DNA of 64,000 nucleotides from Ustilago trichophora (lineage: Eukaryota > Basidiomycota > Ustilaginomycetes > Ustilaginales > Ustilaginaceae), in the NCBI GenBank assembly GCA_900323505.1, contig OOIN01000015.1:558001-622000 (forward strand). The letters run 5' to 3'. The notes under the pieces were generated by a model, which saw only the letters and a program-made list of their open reading frames with translations, was not told the origin of the DNA and ran no database searches. Made by a program: the position numbers and the translations under genes. Shown piece after piece: positions 46,678 through 55,702 of the stretch. Every line of letters starts with the position of its first letter. The first letter of the stretch is position 1.

Positions 46678-48455
46678 CTCCTTCTGTTTCCTTTGCTGCT
46701 CCGAGATGCAGCATCCGAACAGTGCAAGAAGAAGAAGAAGCAAAAAGGAGGCGACCGGCCGAGTGGTGAGTCAATCGAAGATGATGGAGGACCCTGAACT
46801 TTGATGTATGTGGTTTCAGACAGCAGCAGCCTTTTGTCGCCCACACGCAACACAGAGAGGGCAAGAATGACATGGGATTGCCCCACGCTGCACCCTCAAA
46901 GTCTCAGGTTGGCGGACCGTGCTTTCCGCTCCCTTGTTGGTTGGCTTCTTTTGCTTTTACCGCCAGCCTGCGCTTGCTCTCTCCATCAAAGGGTTGAACT
47001 TGGTTGCAACAACAATAACAACAACACGCTCGCTCGCTAGCTTATTTCGATCGATCGTGGTTCGATCTGGGACAAGTTGATCCTGAGCTGGGATCGTGGT
47101 CTGTGCAATGCTTCTACCACCGACATGGTGAGACTCTTAGCGGCCTACGGTGCGGAGTTTGCTTTGCGTACAGGTAGAGACGCTATGTGAATCCCTTTTG
47201 CGTAGCTGAAGAATCGTGCCAAAAAACAAATTCAAGATGCGAAGAAGAAAAAATGCTTTTGTCGCTGTTTTCCTGTGTGGGTTAAGCGAAATGTGCTGCT
47301 GTTTTGCAGGTTGGCGCTCCGACCTGCCAAAAGTTAAGCCCAATCTGCAGTTGACAGACACATTCACAGGCACAGGCGACGCATTGAATTGCATTTTCAA
47401 GCGCTGCTACTGCTGCTGCTGCTGGGCGATCGCACACACACCTCTCTCTTCTTTGCGCTCAGCAGCTGCGCCCAAGCCAGACCAACACTTTGGAGAAATC
47501 ACAGAAATCACAAAAATCACACACAATCACACACACACACACATACACTCACATCGCTTAGACTGATTTCGTGCCTGCCAAAAGCCCCTTTGTCAAGTGT
47601 GCGTGTCGCTTTTCGGCTCGCTTGCGATTTCACTCAGTCACATACACACACTCCTCTGCTCTCCGCCGCCGCCGCCGCATTGCATTACAGTACTTTCACC
47701 TTTTGGACTGCGACACGCTGCACTCTCTCCTCTCCATCCCAACCCAACCCAACCCATCCCATTCATCATCATCATCATCATCATTCTCAGCTTCATCTCT
47801 CCGCGTCTCTCCCCCCCTCTCCCTCCCTCTCTCTCTCTCTTCCTTTGTTTCAGCGTCACCACCAACACCCTTCGAGCTACCTGACAAAGGGACTTCCTCT
47901 TCGCCTGCAGCATCAACAACCCACTCCAGCAGCGCATAACACGTTCGCATCGTTCCTGCTCCCTTTCTCCGGCGTCCCACACTTTCAATTCTCCCTCAGC
48001 GTCTCTTGGCATCCACAGGACAAACACCGCAACAACAACAACAACCACCACCACCATCTTCTTGGCTCGTCAAATCTAATCATACAATCGCATCCAACTT
48101 TTTCTTCTGCTAAGCTTTCCACCAACACATCGCGGCTCTATACATCGATACTGTCCCGCTTTGCTCAATCTTGCCCGACCCATACCCCAGTCATTGACTC
48201 GATCGCCCGCATCAACTAGCTTCTTTCTCAGCACGCTCTTTCACCACAGCAGCCATTTCGGCTCCTTTCGGATTCCCGGCCTCACCCTTGATGCATCTAG
48301 CCCTTTGATCTTCGCCTGGCTAGCATATCGACGTTTGCATACGTCAAGGTCGGTGTGGTTTCCGCATCCTCCCGCATTGGTCCTTAGATCGCGCCAGACC
48401 GAGCCTAGACATCTCGACGACCTCTCAACCCTCACAAATTTTAAGTCAGCCCATC
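45493..48455. other. 3-kb spacer upstream of the AGC kinase
   Basis: No gene is recognised. It holds A/T-rich runs (45849-45884), a 34-base T run (46644-46677), CA and CAT microsatellites (about 47520-47545 and 47764-47785) and a very CT-rich kilobase before the kinase ATG. An exact pheromone response element sequence ACAAAGGGA occurs at 47884-47892. A 276-codon frame (47389-48219) is low complexity His/Ser/Pro-rich and not called. Confidence 0.5.
46644..46677. repeat. Poly(T) run of 34 bases
   Basis: Uninterrupted homopolymer in the spacer upstream of the AGC kinase gene. Confidence 0.95.
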
Positions 48456-51400
48456 ATGCCCACATCCGTGGCTCCCACGGCACTTCCCGCCAGAACTGCT
48501 TCCCCTGCCTCCAATCACAAAAAGTTCAGCACCTTCGCAGGTCTCAGGGAGCTCTCGTCACGCGGAGGCAGTCATGCTGGCACCTCTGCCAACTCGGGCA
48601 GTAATCGGACCAGCATCCGCGGTCTCTTTGACGAAGAAGGCTCCCCTGCATCGCTCACTACCAGTCCCAAATTCCACGGCGCCGAATTGGACTCGGCATT
48701 GACAGACCCTGCCGCCGCTTCCGCTCTTGGCAGGTCGGGCGATGCACCATGGAGCATCAGCGTTGCCGAAGCCAAAGACAAGCGAGAAGGCCGTAAACGT
48801 AAACAGATCGTCGCTTCCTACACTCTCTACGTCACCACACCCACCCACAACCTCACCCTCATTCGTTCCGCCAACGACATTACCGAATTGGACATCAAGA
48901 TCCGTGATGGCATTTCATCCAACTCTCTTCCGACTCTGCCGGTTCTGCCCTCCTCACCGCCTCAGTTGAGCGGACGCAAGTTCTTCCAGACCATTTCCCG
49001 CACCTTGTCACCCGGCGCTTCCAAATCTCGCGCCACTTTTTCCAACTTTGCCGGCGAATCGACTTCGCCAGCTGCGGATGCCATCGCTTCCGGTGCCGCA
49101 TCTCCTCCACCCTCTGCTCCTCTTTCTCCCGAGCCTGGCGCCATGTCCAAGCTTGCCTCGCATTCCACCACCACGCAGCTCGCTACCTACTTTACCCTTC
49201 TTGCCAACAACCCGGCAACACGCGAGCACAAGGCCTGGAAGCGTTTCATCCGCGTGGGTGCCGATGACTTCCAGAGCGTACGAGTCGAGCGTCGCGTTCG
49301 CAAGGTTCGCAGCGATTTGGCTGAGCACGTCAAGTCGTCGGTGGCACCGCGAAACACCAACGTCGGCGTTGCGCCAGCTCAGTCCGATCTCGACGAGGAT
49401 GGGGGACCTACCGAGGACGATCTCGACCTCGATTCTGCTGACGAGTCTTCTCGCGCCTCGGGCACACCAGCCGGTAGACTCAGCCGCGCTACAGTGGCTT
49501 CGAATACCGGATCGCTCGACACCGCTTCCTCCGACCGAAGAGGTGTCGCCGACGACAGCCGATCCACCAACACCAACATCGAGATGATCCCCGAAGAGCA
49601 CCAGATCGCCGAATCGGAAGACGGCACCACCGAAAGGGAGGCCGGTGCTGCCAAAGCGCAACGCAGCCGCTCTCACCGTCGCCGCAAAGGCTCCAACAAG
49701 GTCACGGTCGATGACTTTGAGATGATTCGCGTGCTCGGCAAAGGTTGTGCCGGTAAAGTGCTTCTCGTACGTCACTCGTCGTCTCGTGGCTTGTATGCCA
49801 TGAAGTCGATCCACAAGAGGCATGTGCTGGCACACCAGGAACTGCAGCACACGCTCACCGAGCAATCCGTCCTCAAGCGCATGGCCAAGGATGTGCTTGA
49901 TCCATTCGTCGTGCGTCTCTGGTGGTCCTTCCATGACCGCAACAATCTTTATCTCGTCATGGACTTTCATCCGGGTGGAGATCTGGCCACACAGCTCTCG
50001 CGATGGGGTCGTCTCGGTCGCGACCGCGCTCGCTTCTACGCCGCTGAAATCGTGGAAGGTGTAGAGGGTCTGCACAAGGCTGGCGTCATCTATCGTGACC
50101 TCAAGCCCGAGAATGTTCTGATAGGCGCTGACGGCCACATTGTGCTGTCTGACTTTGGTCTCTCCAAAGAGTTCAACAGCCGCAGCCGTTCTATTGGCAG
50201 CGTCACGCCTCCTCCCACCTCGCCTGGTCGCTCCCACTCGAGCACCAGCATCACCAAGTCACGCTCTGCGCACTGGATGTCGGCTTCCGATGATGCCTCG
50301 GATGTGCCATCGAGGTCCTCATCCAGTCGCTGGCTCGAGGATCGCGAGACAACCACTACCTTCTGCGGTACAGCCGAGTACTTGGCTCCCGAGGTGCTCC
50401 AGGGTCAGCCATACTCGTACGAGGTCGACTGGTGGAGTTTCGGTACCATGCTCTACGAGATGCTGACCGGCATCACGCCCTTCTGGGCCGATACGCACGC
50501 CGACATGTATGCCAAGGTGCTACGAGACCCTCTTGTCTTCCCAGAGGATCGAGTGTTGGACCAAGACACCAAGAGCATTCTCCGAGGTCTGCTGCAGAGG
50601 AATCCACAGCTTCGAATGAAGGAACCCCGTATCAAGAAGCATCCTTACTTCTCGATGATCGAGTGGGACCACATCTTCCACAAGCGCTACATTCCCCCTT
50701 ACATCCCGCCCATCGATCCTGACAACGAGATTGACACACAAAACTTTGACGAGACCTTCTTGGAGATGCAGCCTACCGTAGCACACGAGGTCGATGCGAG
50801 TGTCGACATGGCTACCGCTGCGCGCGAGTCGGGCGCTGGTCCTGAAGCAGACATGACGGCGGATGCTGCTTTCAACCAGAATGGAGGAGGTGCAGTTGCT
50901 GCAGCCACGCCAGACCAGAGCATGGACGACAGGGAGGCATCGGAGCACAGCAATCTCTTTGACGGTTACTCGTACCGTGGCCGTAAAGATTCCGAGTCGA
51001 TCATTTCGATTCTGTCTACTGAGCAGCCATATGGCATTGATGATGATGATGCTGCCGTCCCAGCTTCTCCTGCTAAGAAATCCGTCCAGCCAGCAGTTCA
51101 GGAGCCTGTCACACCTGTTGTTGTTGCTCCCGAGCCCGTCGTTGCTGCTGCTGCTATCGAACGCCAGCCAGTTGCAGCCGCTGTTAGGGAGACCCAACCT
51201 TCCCTCGCCGATGCATCCATCGTTGAAGAGGAGGACGATGAAGCAGCAGCGCGTGCTGCCGCTGCTGTGCTTGCTCAGCTTGAGCATGAAGCCAGCATGG
51301 AAGCGTCGTCGATTGCTGGCTCGTCAGCGGTTGACGCGGTCCACAGTGACCCTTTGCAGCCGCACAGCCGCGAGGCTACCACCAACACTTCGGACTCACA

Positions 51401-52076
51401 GAGCGACCACTCTGCCAGCCAAGTGCAGAGCTCACCCGCTAGTTCGTACGCAAGCAGATCGGCAGCGCCGCGCAAGATGGTGCCGTCTGCTGTTGGACGT
51501 CCGAGTAACGGCGCGATCCGCGAGAGCGACCACGAGGACGACGACTGGGATATGGTCGAGCTTTCGGGCCCCGATGGTGAGCTCAAGTCTGAACTCAACG
51601 GTGGTAAAGGCACCAACCTGTTCGCACGTGGTGTTGTCGACACGTATCGACTCTTGCGACGTCAGGAATCGGTTCGCATGCCCGCTTCGTCCAGCCACTC
51701 TTCGACGTCGAGTCGCCCCTTCCACCGTCTTGGCAAGCGTAGAAACGGCCAAGGTCTTGCATCCATGCGATCCAAGGCTTCGACGGGCGAGCTTACCACG
51801 GCTAGCAGTCTCAACACGATCGCGCGAACCGATGCGACCATCACCCAGGACGAGACCACCGCTGACGGTGAGAAGGACGCCATCGAGAGAGCCGCCGCCA
51901 AACTCACCGCGCCTAGCGGCCGAGCATCCGCCCTCTCCGCTGCTTCCAACACCGAGCTGAACCGTCGCTCGGCAGCCTCACCCAGCCTCTCGGGCAGCGA
52001 GGAGAACAAGCACCAGGCTCGACTGAAGAAGATCAAACGCTTCACAACCTTTTTCGAACCCGCCTCACATCGCTAG
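48456..52076 (+). CDS. AGC-family Ser/Thr kinase with PX-like N-terminus (Ypk/SGK-like)
   Basis: A 1206-residue single-exon protein kinase. Kinase domain about 418-765: glycine loop GKGCAGKV, ATP lysine in YAMKSI, HRD-type loop YRDLKPENVL, DFG at about 566-568, activation loop TFCGTAEYLAPE at about 635, and VDWWSFGTMLYEML. Between DFG and the activation Thr lies a Ser-rich insertion of nearly 50 extra residues. The AGC tail follows, with a hydrophobic motif FDGYSY (835-840; Ser839 the likely TORC2-type site). The N-terminus has PX-like halves: YTLYVTTPTHNLTLIRSANDI (about 119-140) and YFTLLANNPATREHKAWKRF (about 245-265), split by an 80-residue Ser/Pro/Ala linker. A long disordered C-terminus follows. 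It is probably a membrane-recruited growth or stress kinase; exact orthology (Ypk1/Aga1 class) is unproven. Confidence 0.9.
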   Translation: MPTSVAPTALPARTASPASNHKKFSTFAGLRELSSRGGSHAGTSANSGSNRTSIRGLFDEEGSPASLTTSPKFHGAELDSALTDPAAASALGRSGDAPWSISVAEAKDKREGRKRKQIVASYTLYVTTPTHNLTLIRSANDITELDIKIRDGISSNSLPTLPVLPSSPPQLSGRKFFQTISRTLSPGASKSRATFSNFAGESTSPAADAIASGAASPPPSAPLSPEPGAMSKLASHSTTTQLATYFTLLANNPATREHKAWKRFIRVGADDFQSVRVERRVRKVRSDLAEHVKSSVAPRNTNVGVAPAQSDLDEDGGPTEDDLDLDSADESSRASGTPAGRLSRATVASNTGSLDTASSDRRGVADDSRSTNTNIEMIPEEHQIAESEDGTTEREAGAAKAQRSRSHRRRKGSNKVTVDDFEMIRVLGKGCAGKVLLVRHSSSRGLYAMKSIHKRHVLAHQELQHTLTEQSVLKRMAKDVLDPFVVRLWWSFHDRNNLYLVMDFHPGGDLATQLSRWGRLGRDRARFYAAEIVEGVEGLHKAGVIYRDLKPENVLIGADGHIVLSDFGLSKEFNSRSRSIGSVTPPPTSPGRSHSSTSITKSRSAHWMSASDDASDVPSRSSSSRWLEDRETTTTFCGTAEYLAPEVLQGQPYSYEVDWWSFGTMLYEMLTGITPFWADTHADMYAKVLRDPLVFPEDRVLDQDTKSILRGLLQRNPQLRMKEPRIKKHPYFSMIEWDHIFHKRYIPPYIPPIDPDNEIDTQNFDETFLEMQPTVAHEVDASVDMATAARESGAGPEADMTADAAFNQNGGGAVAAATPDQSMDDREASEHSNLFDGYSYRGRKDSESIISILSTEQPYGIDDDDAAVPASPAKKSVQPAVQEPVTPVVVAPEPVVAAAAIERQPVAAAVRETQPSLADASIVEEEDDEAAARAAAAVLAQLEHEASMEASSIAGSSAVDAVHSDPLQPHSREATTNTSDSQSDHSASQVQSSPASSYASRSAAPRKMVPSAVGRPSNGAIRESDHEDDDWDMVELSGPDGELKSELNGGKGTNLFARGVVDTYRLLRRQESVRMPASSSHSSTSSRPFHRLGKRRNGQGLASMRSKASTGELTTASSLNTIARTDATITQDETTADGEKDAIERAAAKLTAPSGRASALSAASNTELNRRSAASPSLSGSEENKHQARLKKIKRFTTFFEPASHR

Positions 52077-52521
52077 TCCGCATTCAAACCCCTTCATGAG
52101 GAGAGCGAAACAGCTTTCAACCTTTGCCCACCACCTCGTTGAGCGTGGGAACGGGCAAAGGTCTATACCCTACCGGACTTATCCCGGCCTTTCGTCTAAT
52201 TTACACTTTCTTTCGATATCGTACATACATTGCACGCTCTCTCTTTGATCTTTTCTTTTTCTGGGTTCTCACACTTGACACACACACTCTCTTTCAGCAG
52301 ACAAGACATATACACACGCACACAGACACACACACTCTTTTTTTCTGGCCCAACTCCTACTGTCATTCGTTTTTTTGTTTTTGTTTTAGCTTTTCTTGCG
52401 TCACCGTTGAATCCAGATGTCGCCTTCTCAGATTTCACCGTCTGTGCATTTGACGATGATGGTTGGTATGGTATGGGGGTATACGAGTGGGATTGAGAGT
52501 GTTGAAAGGTGGATGCGAACG
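52077..52521. other. Convergent 3' spacer, AGC kinase / phosphatase
   Basis: About 445 bases, T-rich with a CA microsatellite (about 52308-52333), holding two converging 3' ends. No gene is visible. Confidence 0.5.
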
Positions 52522-53694
52522 TTAGAGCCAGAGATCTTTTTGGAGGGTAGCCAGGATTTTTGGCCTTCTACCGCGGTAGAGTGCGGTGAGGGTTTCTTTT
52601 TCCTTCCAGAGTTTTTTGGCTTGGTTGGGATCGGACTCTACAGGGGTCAATTCGAAGTCGATGATGAGGGCGCTTTGTTCGCCTCCGTAAGCTCTGCTGA
52701 TGCCGGTGTCGATGAGGAGGACTGCGTGGTTGTCGCATCGGGTGACAAAGCCGTCAAAGTGAGGTGTGTGACCCATGACGAGATGTCGTACTTGTAGGGA
52801 ATGCGTTGCTTTTGCAGCGTTGAGACATGCTTGTTGGGTGGGATCGGATGCGTAGCCTCTGTACCATAGGGGACCTGATTCTCCCCACAGATGCTGTTCT
52901 TCGGGTGTGGTATTGGTGGGTAACCAACCGGAGGGTTTGGGATCGGATAGGGCTTTGGAGAGGAAAGATTTGCCGAGCGTGTTGATGTGGACAGTTCCCA
53001 ACGAGGCGTATTCGGGAGTTATTCCGCCGTGGACGAAGCTCACCTGGGGTACGACGTAGGTTGGGGGTAAAGCTGGATGGGTTAAAGGTAAAAGGGGGAC
53101 GGTGTGGGTGACGTTGTAGTGTTGCAACCAGTCTTTTCCTATCCAACCATGATCAGACATTGCTTGACGTCGTTCTTGCACGCCTCCAAACGTTTTGACG
53201 TCTCCCGGGGTGACGTAACGCCAATCGCCCAAGCTGTTCATCACTTCGTGGTTGCCCAGACAGTTTCGAACTTCTCCTCCGGCTGCTGCTGCTTGGGTGC
53301 GAAGCGAGATGAATAGCTGATAGAGGGGTATCGTGTCATCGCCTCGATCGACAATGTCACCGGTGGAGACGAGGACGTCGTGTCCAGCGATCCAGGTGTA
53401 GTTGTGGTTCAAAGTGGGAGAAGGGGAGAGGATTGAAGCCATGGAAAAAACGTTTAGCGCATGCTGGAGGTCGCCGTGCAAATCTGCTACCGCAACAGTT
53501 CTCCGAGAGACTGCGGTGCGACCGTCGGAAAGGCTGGAAGTGCTGCCCAAAGATCCTGTCGTGTGAAGGGTGGAAGGCGTGATCTGAGATGATAAGGAAA
53601 GGGAAGGAGAGCTGTAGTAGGTGTAGCCTGTGTAAAGGCCTACTGCGACCAGACCGTATAGGATGAAGCGCATCGCTGCCCCACTAGTTGGCAT
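52522..53694 (-). CDS. Calcineurin-like metallophosphoesterase, Shewanella-like phosphatase type
   Basis: A 390-residue protein from the ATG at 53694. It begins with a short N-terminus and a hydrophobic segment (about residues 8-27, MRFILYGLVAVGLYTGYTYY), a signal peptide or membrane anchor, so the catalytic part probably acts in the secretory pathway or outside. Metal-binding motifs appear in the usual order: DLHGD, GDIVDRGDD, GNHE, then HGG in SFVHGGITPEYASLG and GHTPHF. The insert between GNHE and HGG (VMNSLGDWRYVTPGDVKTFGG) resembles Shewanella-like phosphatases, a PPP branch found in bacteria, plants and fungi. Asn-x-Ser/Thr sites fit a secreted or lumenal protein. Codons before 53694 are in frame but lack an earlier ATG and include the poly(A)-side promoter. 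The substrate is unknown. Confidence 0.86.
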   Translation of the reverse strand: MPTSGAAMRFILYGLVAVGLYTGYTYYSSPSLSLSSQITPSTLHTTGSLGSTSSLSDGRTAVSRRTVAVADLHGDLQHALNVFSMASILSPSPTLNHNYTWIAGHDVLVSTGDIVDRGDDTIPLYQLFISLRTQAAAAGGEVRNCLGNHEVMNSLGDWRYVTPGDVKTFGGVQERRQAMSDHGWIGKDWLQHYNVTHTVPLLPLTHPALPPTYVVPQVSFVHGGITPEYASLGTVHINTLGKSFLSKALSDPKPSGWLPTNTTPEEQHLWGESGPLWYRGYASDPTQQACLNAAKATHSLQVRHLVMGHTPHFDGFVTRCDNHAVLLIDTGISRAYGGEQSALIIDFELTPVESDPNQAKKLWKEKETLTALYRGRRPKILATLQKDLWL

Positions 53695-53865
53695 TCTGGG
53701 GGGAATGCTCCTGCTGTTCCTACTCCGGTCGTCAGCAGAGGTTGAAGAAGAGGCGAGCGAATGTGATAGAGGAAGGAAGAAAAGGGTGACAAAGGTACTA
53801 CTGGTCGCAAAAGAAGCGATGGTGAAGAAGAAAAAAGGGTCCAAGGGTCACTTTTCACCAAGAAC

Positions 53866-53894
53866 AAAAAAAAAAAAAAAAAAAAAAAAAAAAA
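53866..53894. repeat. Poly(A) run of 29 bases
   Basis: Homopolymer about 170 bases upstream of the phosphatase start codon, in the 170-300-base gap before the ATG101 stop. Confidence 0.95.
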
Positions 53895-53977
53895 CAACGC
53901 CACTCCGCCCACACACACATCACGCATGCCACGATATCAAGCACCACCAACCTTTGCATTCGGTTTGCGATACCTAA

Positions 53978-54805
53978 TCATTCTACGGCTTTCACGACAA
54001 TCCGAAAGGGAAAAGTGATCAACTCTGCACCTGAAAACGGCGGCAGATGGGCCTTGTTCGCCTGTACAAACTGCACCACTTTATCTGTAAAGTGCGCCAT
54101 TCCTTGCTTCACCCCGGTTCTCTGTGATGTCGATGCATCTGTGCCGAGTAGATTGAAGACGATGTTCCACCTCTCGATTGCGTCTGCTTCCATATCTTCG
54201 TGTAAAGCTGTTTCGGGGGTGCTCGGTGGGATGGCAGCGGCCTGCCCTGCACCCGAAGAGAAAGCTTGTGCTAGCCAGGCGTACTGGTAATTGCGGGGTG
54301 AGGCCCAGGCTCGGAGTGATGATGCGGCAGAAGCTTTTTCTGTTGCTGCTTTGGAATCAGACGGTGTTGTAGTGTCGTGAACCTTGGTCTCGCTCCTCGC
54401 GGTGGAGGAGGAGGGCTTGCTGCTCGATGGGCGTAAAAAGTAAACCACGATCTCTACCGCTGTCTTTGGAACTGGAGACGTGGAGAGCAGAGCAAAGAGC
54501 TGGGATGAGCGCTGCTGAAGTAGCTGGTCGATTTCAGCGTCTGCTATCGCCGGCTGTGACCCCAGATCCCAAAACCCGACCATGTGCACAGATGCAAAGC
54601 GAGTCAGCTACTAGCTAGACTGAACAAGGCAAAAGGAGCTCGGTACCAAGCTTACAAAAGTCAGACCGAAAGCTGGGACAGACGCAGGCCGCACCGTCCC
54701 CAACAAGCGATGGAAGCATATCGTGTGCAGTGCCGCATAGGCCGCTTGTTGGAGCTGATGCGGCTCACAGTTGGAGAGATGGTGGGTGAAATGCAGGCAA
54801 GTCAT
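53978..54805 (-). CDS. ATG101: Autophagy protein ATG101 (two exons)
   Basis: ATG101 is a HORMA-fold partner of Atg13 in the Atg1/ULK1 complex that starts autophagy. Exon 1 (54805-54656) encodes THHLSNCEPHQLQQAAYAALHTICFHRLLGTVRP-type sequence, whose Cys-Glu-Pro-His-Gln and LHTI.FHR pattern is the ATG101 N-terminal signature. A short 48-base intron (54655-54608, GTAAGC...AGTAG) leads to exon 2 (54607-53978). Exon 2 has the helix ADAEIDQLLQQRSSQLFALL, a Ser-rich insertion, ERWNIVFNLL, and the closing block NKAHLPPFSGAELITFPFRIVV, matching the fungal ATG101 C-terminus (I.P...PFP..I). Total is 259 residues, a little longer than usual because of the Ser-rich insertion. The family call rests on both ends agreeing; the intron edges are less certain because it is very short. 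Confidence 0.77.
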
Positions 54806-55194
54806 GCTCAACGTTCGACGGTCGGTACGTTTAGGATGTTGCCATGATAGCTTTGCGTGTGGGATGGGGGAGAAGTCACATGTCGTATGGAGGAAGGCGA
54901 GGGGGTCTGGTCAAGGAGAAATAGTGATGGTGGTGGTGGTGTTGGAAACGACGGGCTGAGTCCAAAGTCTGCGTGCGAGTTTATGCAGGGTCCAATCTGT
55001 TCACGTCTTCGGCATCAAAAAATTAGGGCCCGCACCTTCCTCCTTCTACCTTCCACCAGCGCCGCTTCCCTCCCACGACACCAGACACAGCCAGACTTGG
55101 TACACAAGGTGCTCAACGTTACCAGCATCCTCGGCGACAAAGCTTGAAGCAGCTATAACTTAGTTCACGGACAAACAAGTGGGATGAGAAGTGC

Positions 55195-55198
<4 letters not shown>

Positions 55199-55231
<33 letters not shown>
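55199..55231. repeat. GT microsatellite (about 16 units)
   Basis: Pure GT dinucleotide repeat ending about five bases before the first pheromone response element. Confidence 0.95.
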
Positions 55232-55233
<2 letters not shown>

Positions 55234-55235
55234 CT

Positions 55236-55244
55236 TCCCTTTGT
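55236..55244 (-). promoter_or_regulatory. Pheromone response element, exact match
   Basis: TCCCTTTGT on the plus strand, the exact reverse complement of ACAAAGGGA, the site bound by the HMG-box regulator Prf1 in U. maydis. It lies about 460 bases before the PRM1 ATG. Confidence 0.65.
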
Positions 55245-55320
55245 CCTACGCGTCCAGCAGGGTTTCATACGAAACTGGGCTGTCTGGCAAGCTGTCCAAC
55301 AAAGCGTTGCTCTGTCGCGG

Positions 55321-55329
55321 ACAAAGGGG
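55321..55329 (+). promoter_or_regulatory. Pheromone response element, one mismatch
   Basis: ACAAAGGGG, differing from ACAAAGGGA at the last base, between the two exact sites upstream of PRM1. Confidence 0.45.
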
Positions 55330-55444
55330 TCCTGTTTCCCCTCCGTCAGTCGCAGCAGAGCGTGTTAGCGTTCCATGTGATATGCGTGACTCTTTGTGCG
55401 CTGGACGTCGAGCCGACTTGCTGATGGAAATCGTCGAACGGCAA

Positions 55445-55453
55445 TCCCTTTGT
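55445..55453 (-). promoter_or_regulatory. Pheromone response element, exact match
   Basis: Second TCCCTTTGT (ACAAAGGGA on the minus strand), 250 bases before the PRM1 ATG. Confidence 0.65.
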
Positions 55454-55702
55454 CTTTTAGATGTCGGTACCAGAACAGCCGTCAAAGCCTGCACGCCCCT
55501 GTCGGGGTCTTTGTGTCTTAAGATGCCGCCAATATACGCCCTGACAGGCTCTCTTGGGGGGGATGCTTGACAGATCCCATAGAGCCTATCTGACCTTGGT
55601 TCCAGAGCAGACCCTTTTATCACCCCTCCTTCTGTGACCTTGTCTCACATCTGATCGTTTGTCCTCATCATCATCTGTCTAGACACTACTGACACCATAG
55701 CA

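Larger units (their letters stand above)
54806..55702 (+). promoter_or_regulatory. Divergent region ATG101 / PRM1 with pheromone response elements
   Basis: About 0.9 kb between two genes reading away from each other. It includes a pure GT repeat (about 55199-55231) and three matches to the Ustilago pheromone response element on the PRM1 side (listed separately). The region directly before the PRM1 ATG is CT-rich. Confidence 0.6.

Noticed and set aside
47050..47085. GGTTCGATC motif as a possible tRNA T arm
   Set aside because: The flanking bases cannot form the T-arm stem and no A box or acceptor stem is present; no tRNA gene was found elsewhere either.
47389..48219. 276-codon plus-strand frame before the AGC kinase
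   Set aside because: Composed of His/Ser/Pro/Leu low complexity from CT/CA repeats; best explained as a long leader.
49008..50237. 409-codon minus-strand frame inside the AGC kinase gene
   Set aside because: Overlaps the kinase domain on the opposite strand; no motif of its own.
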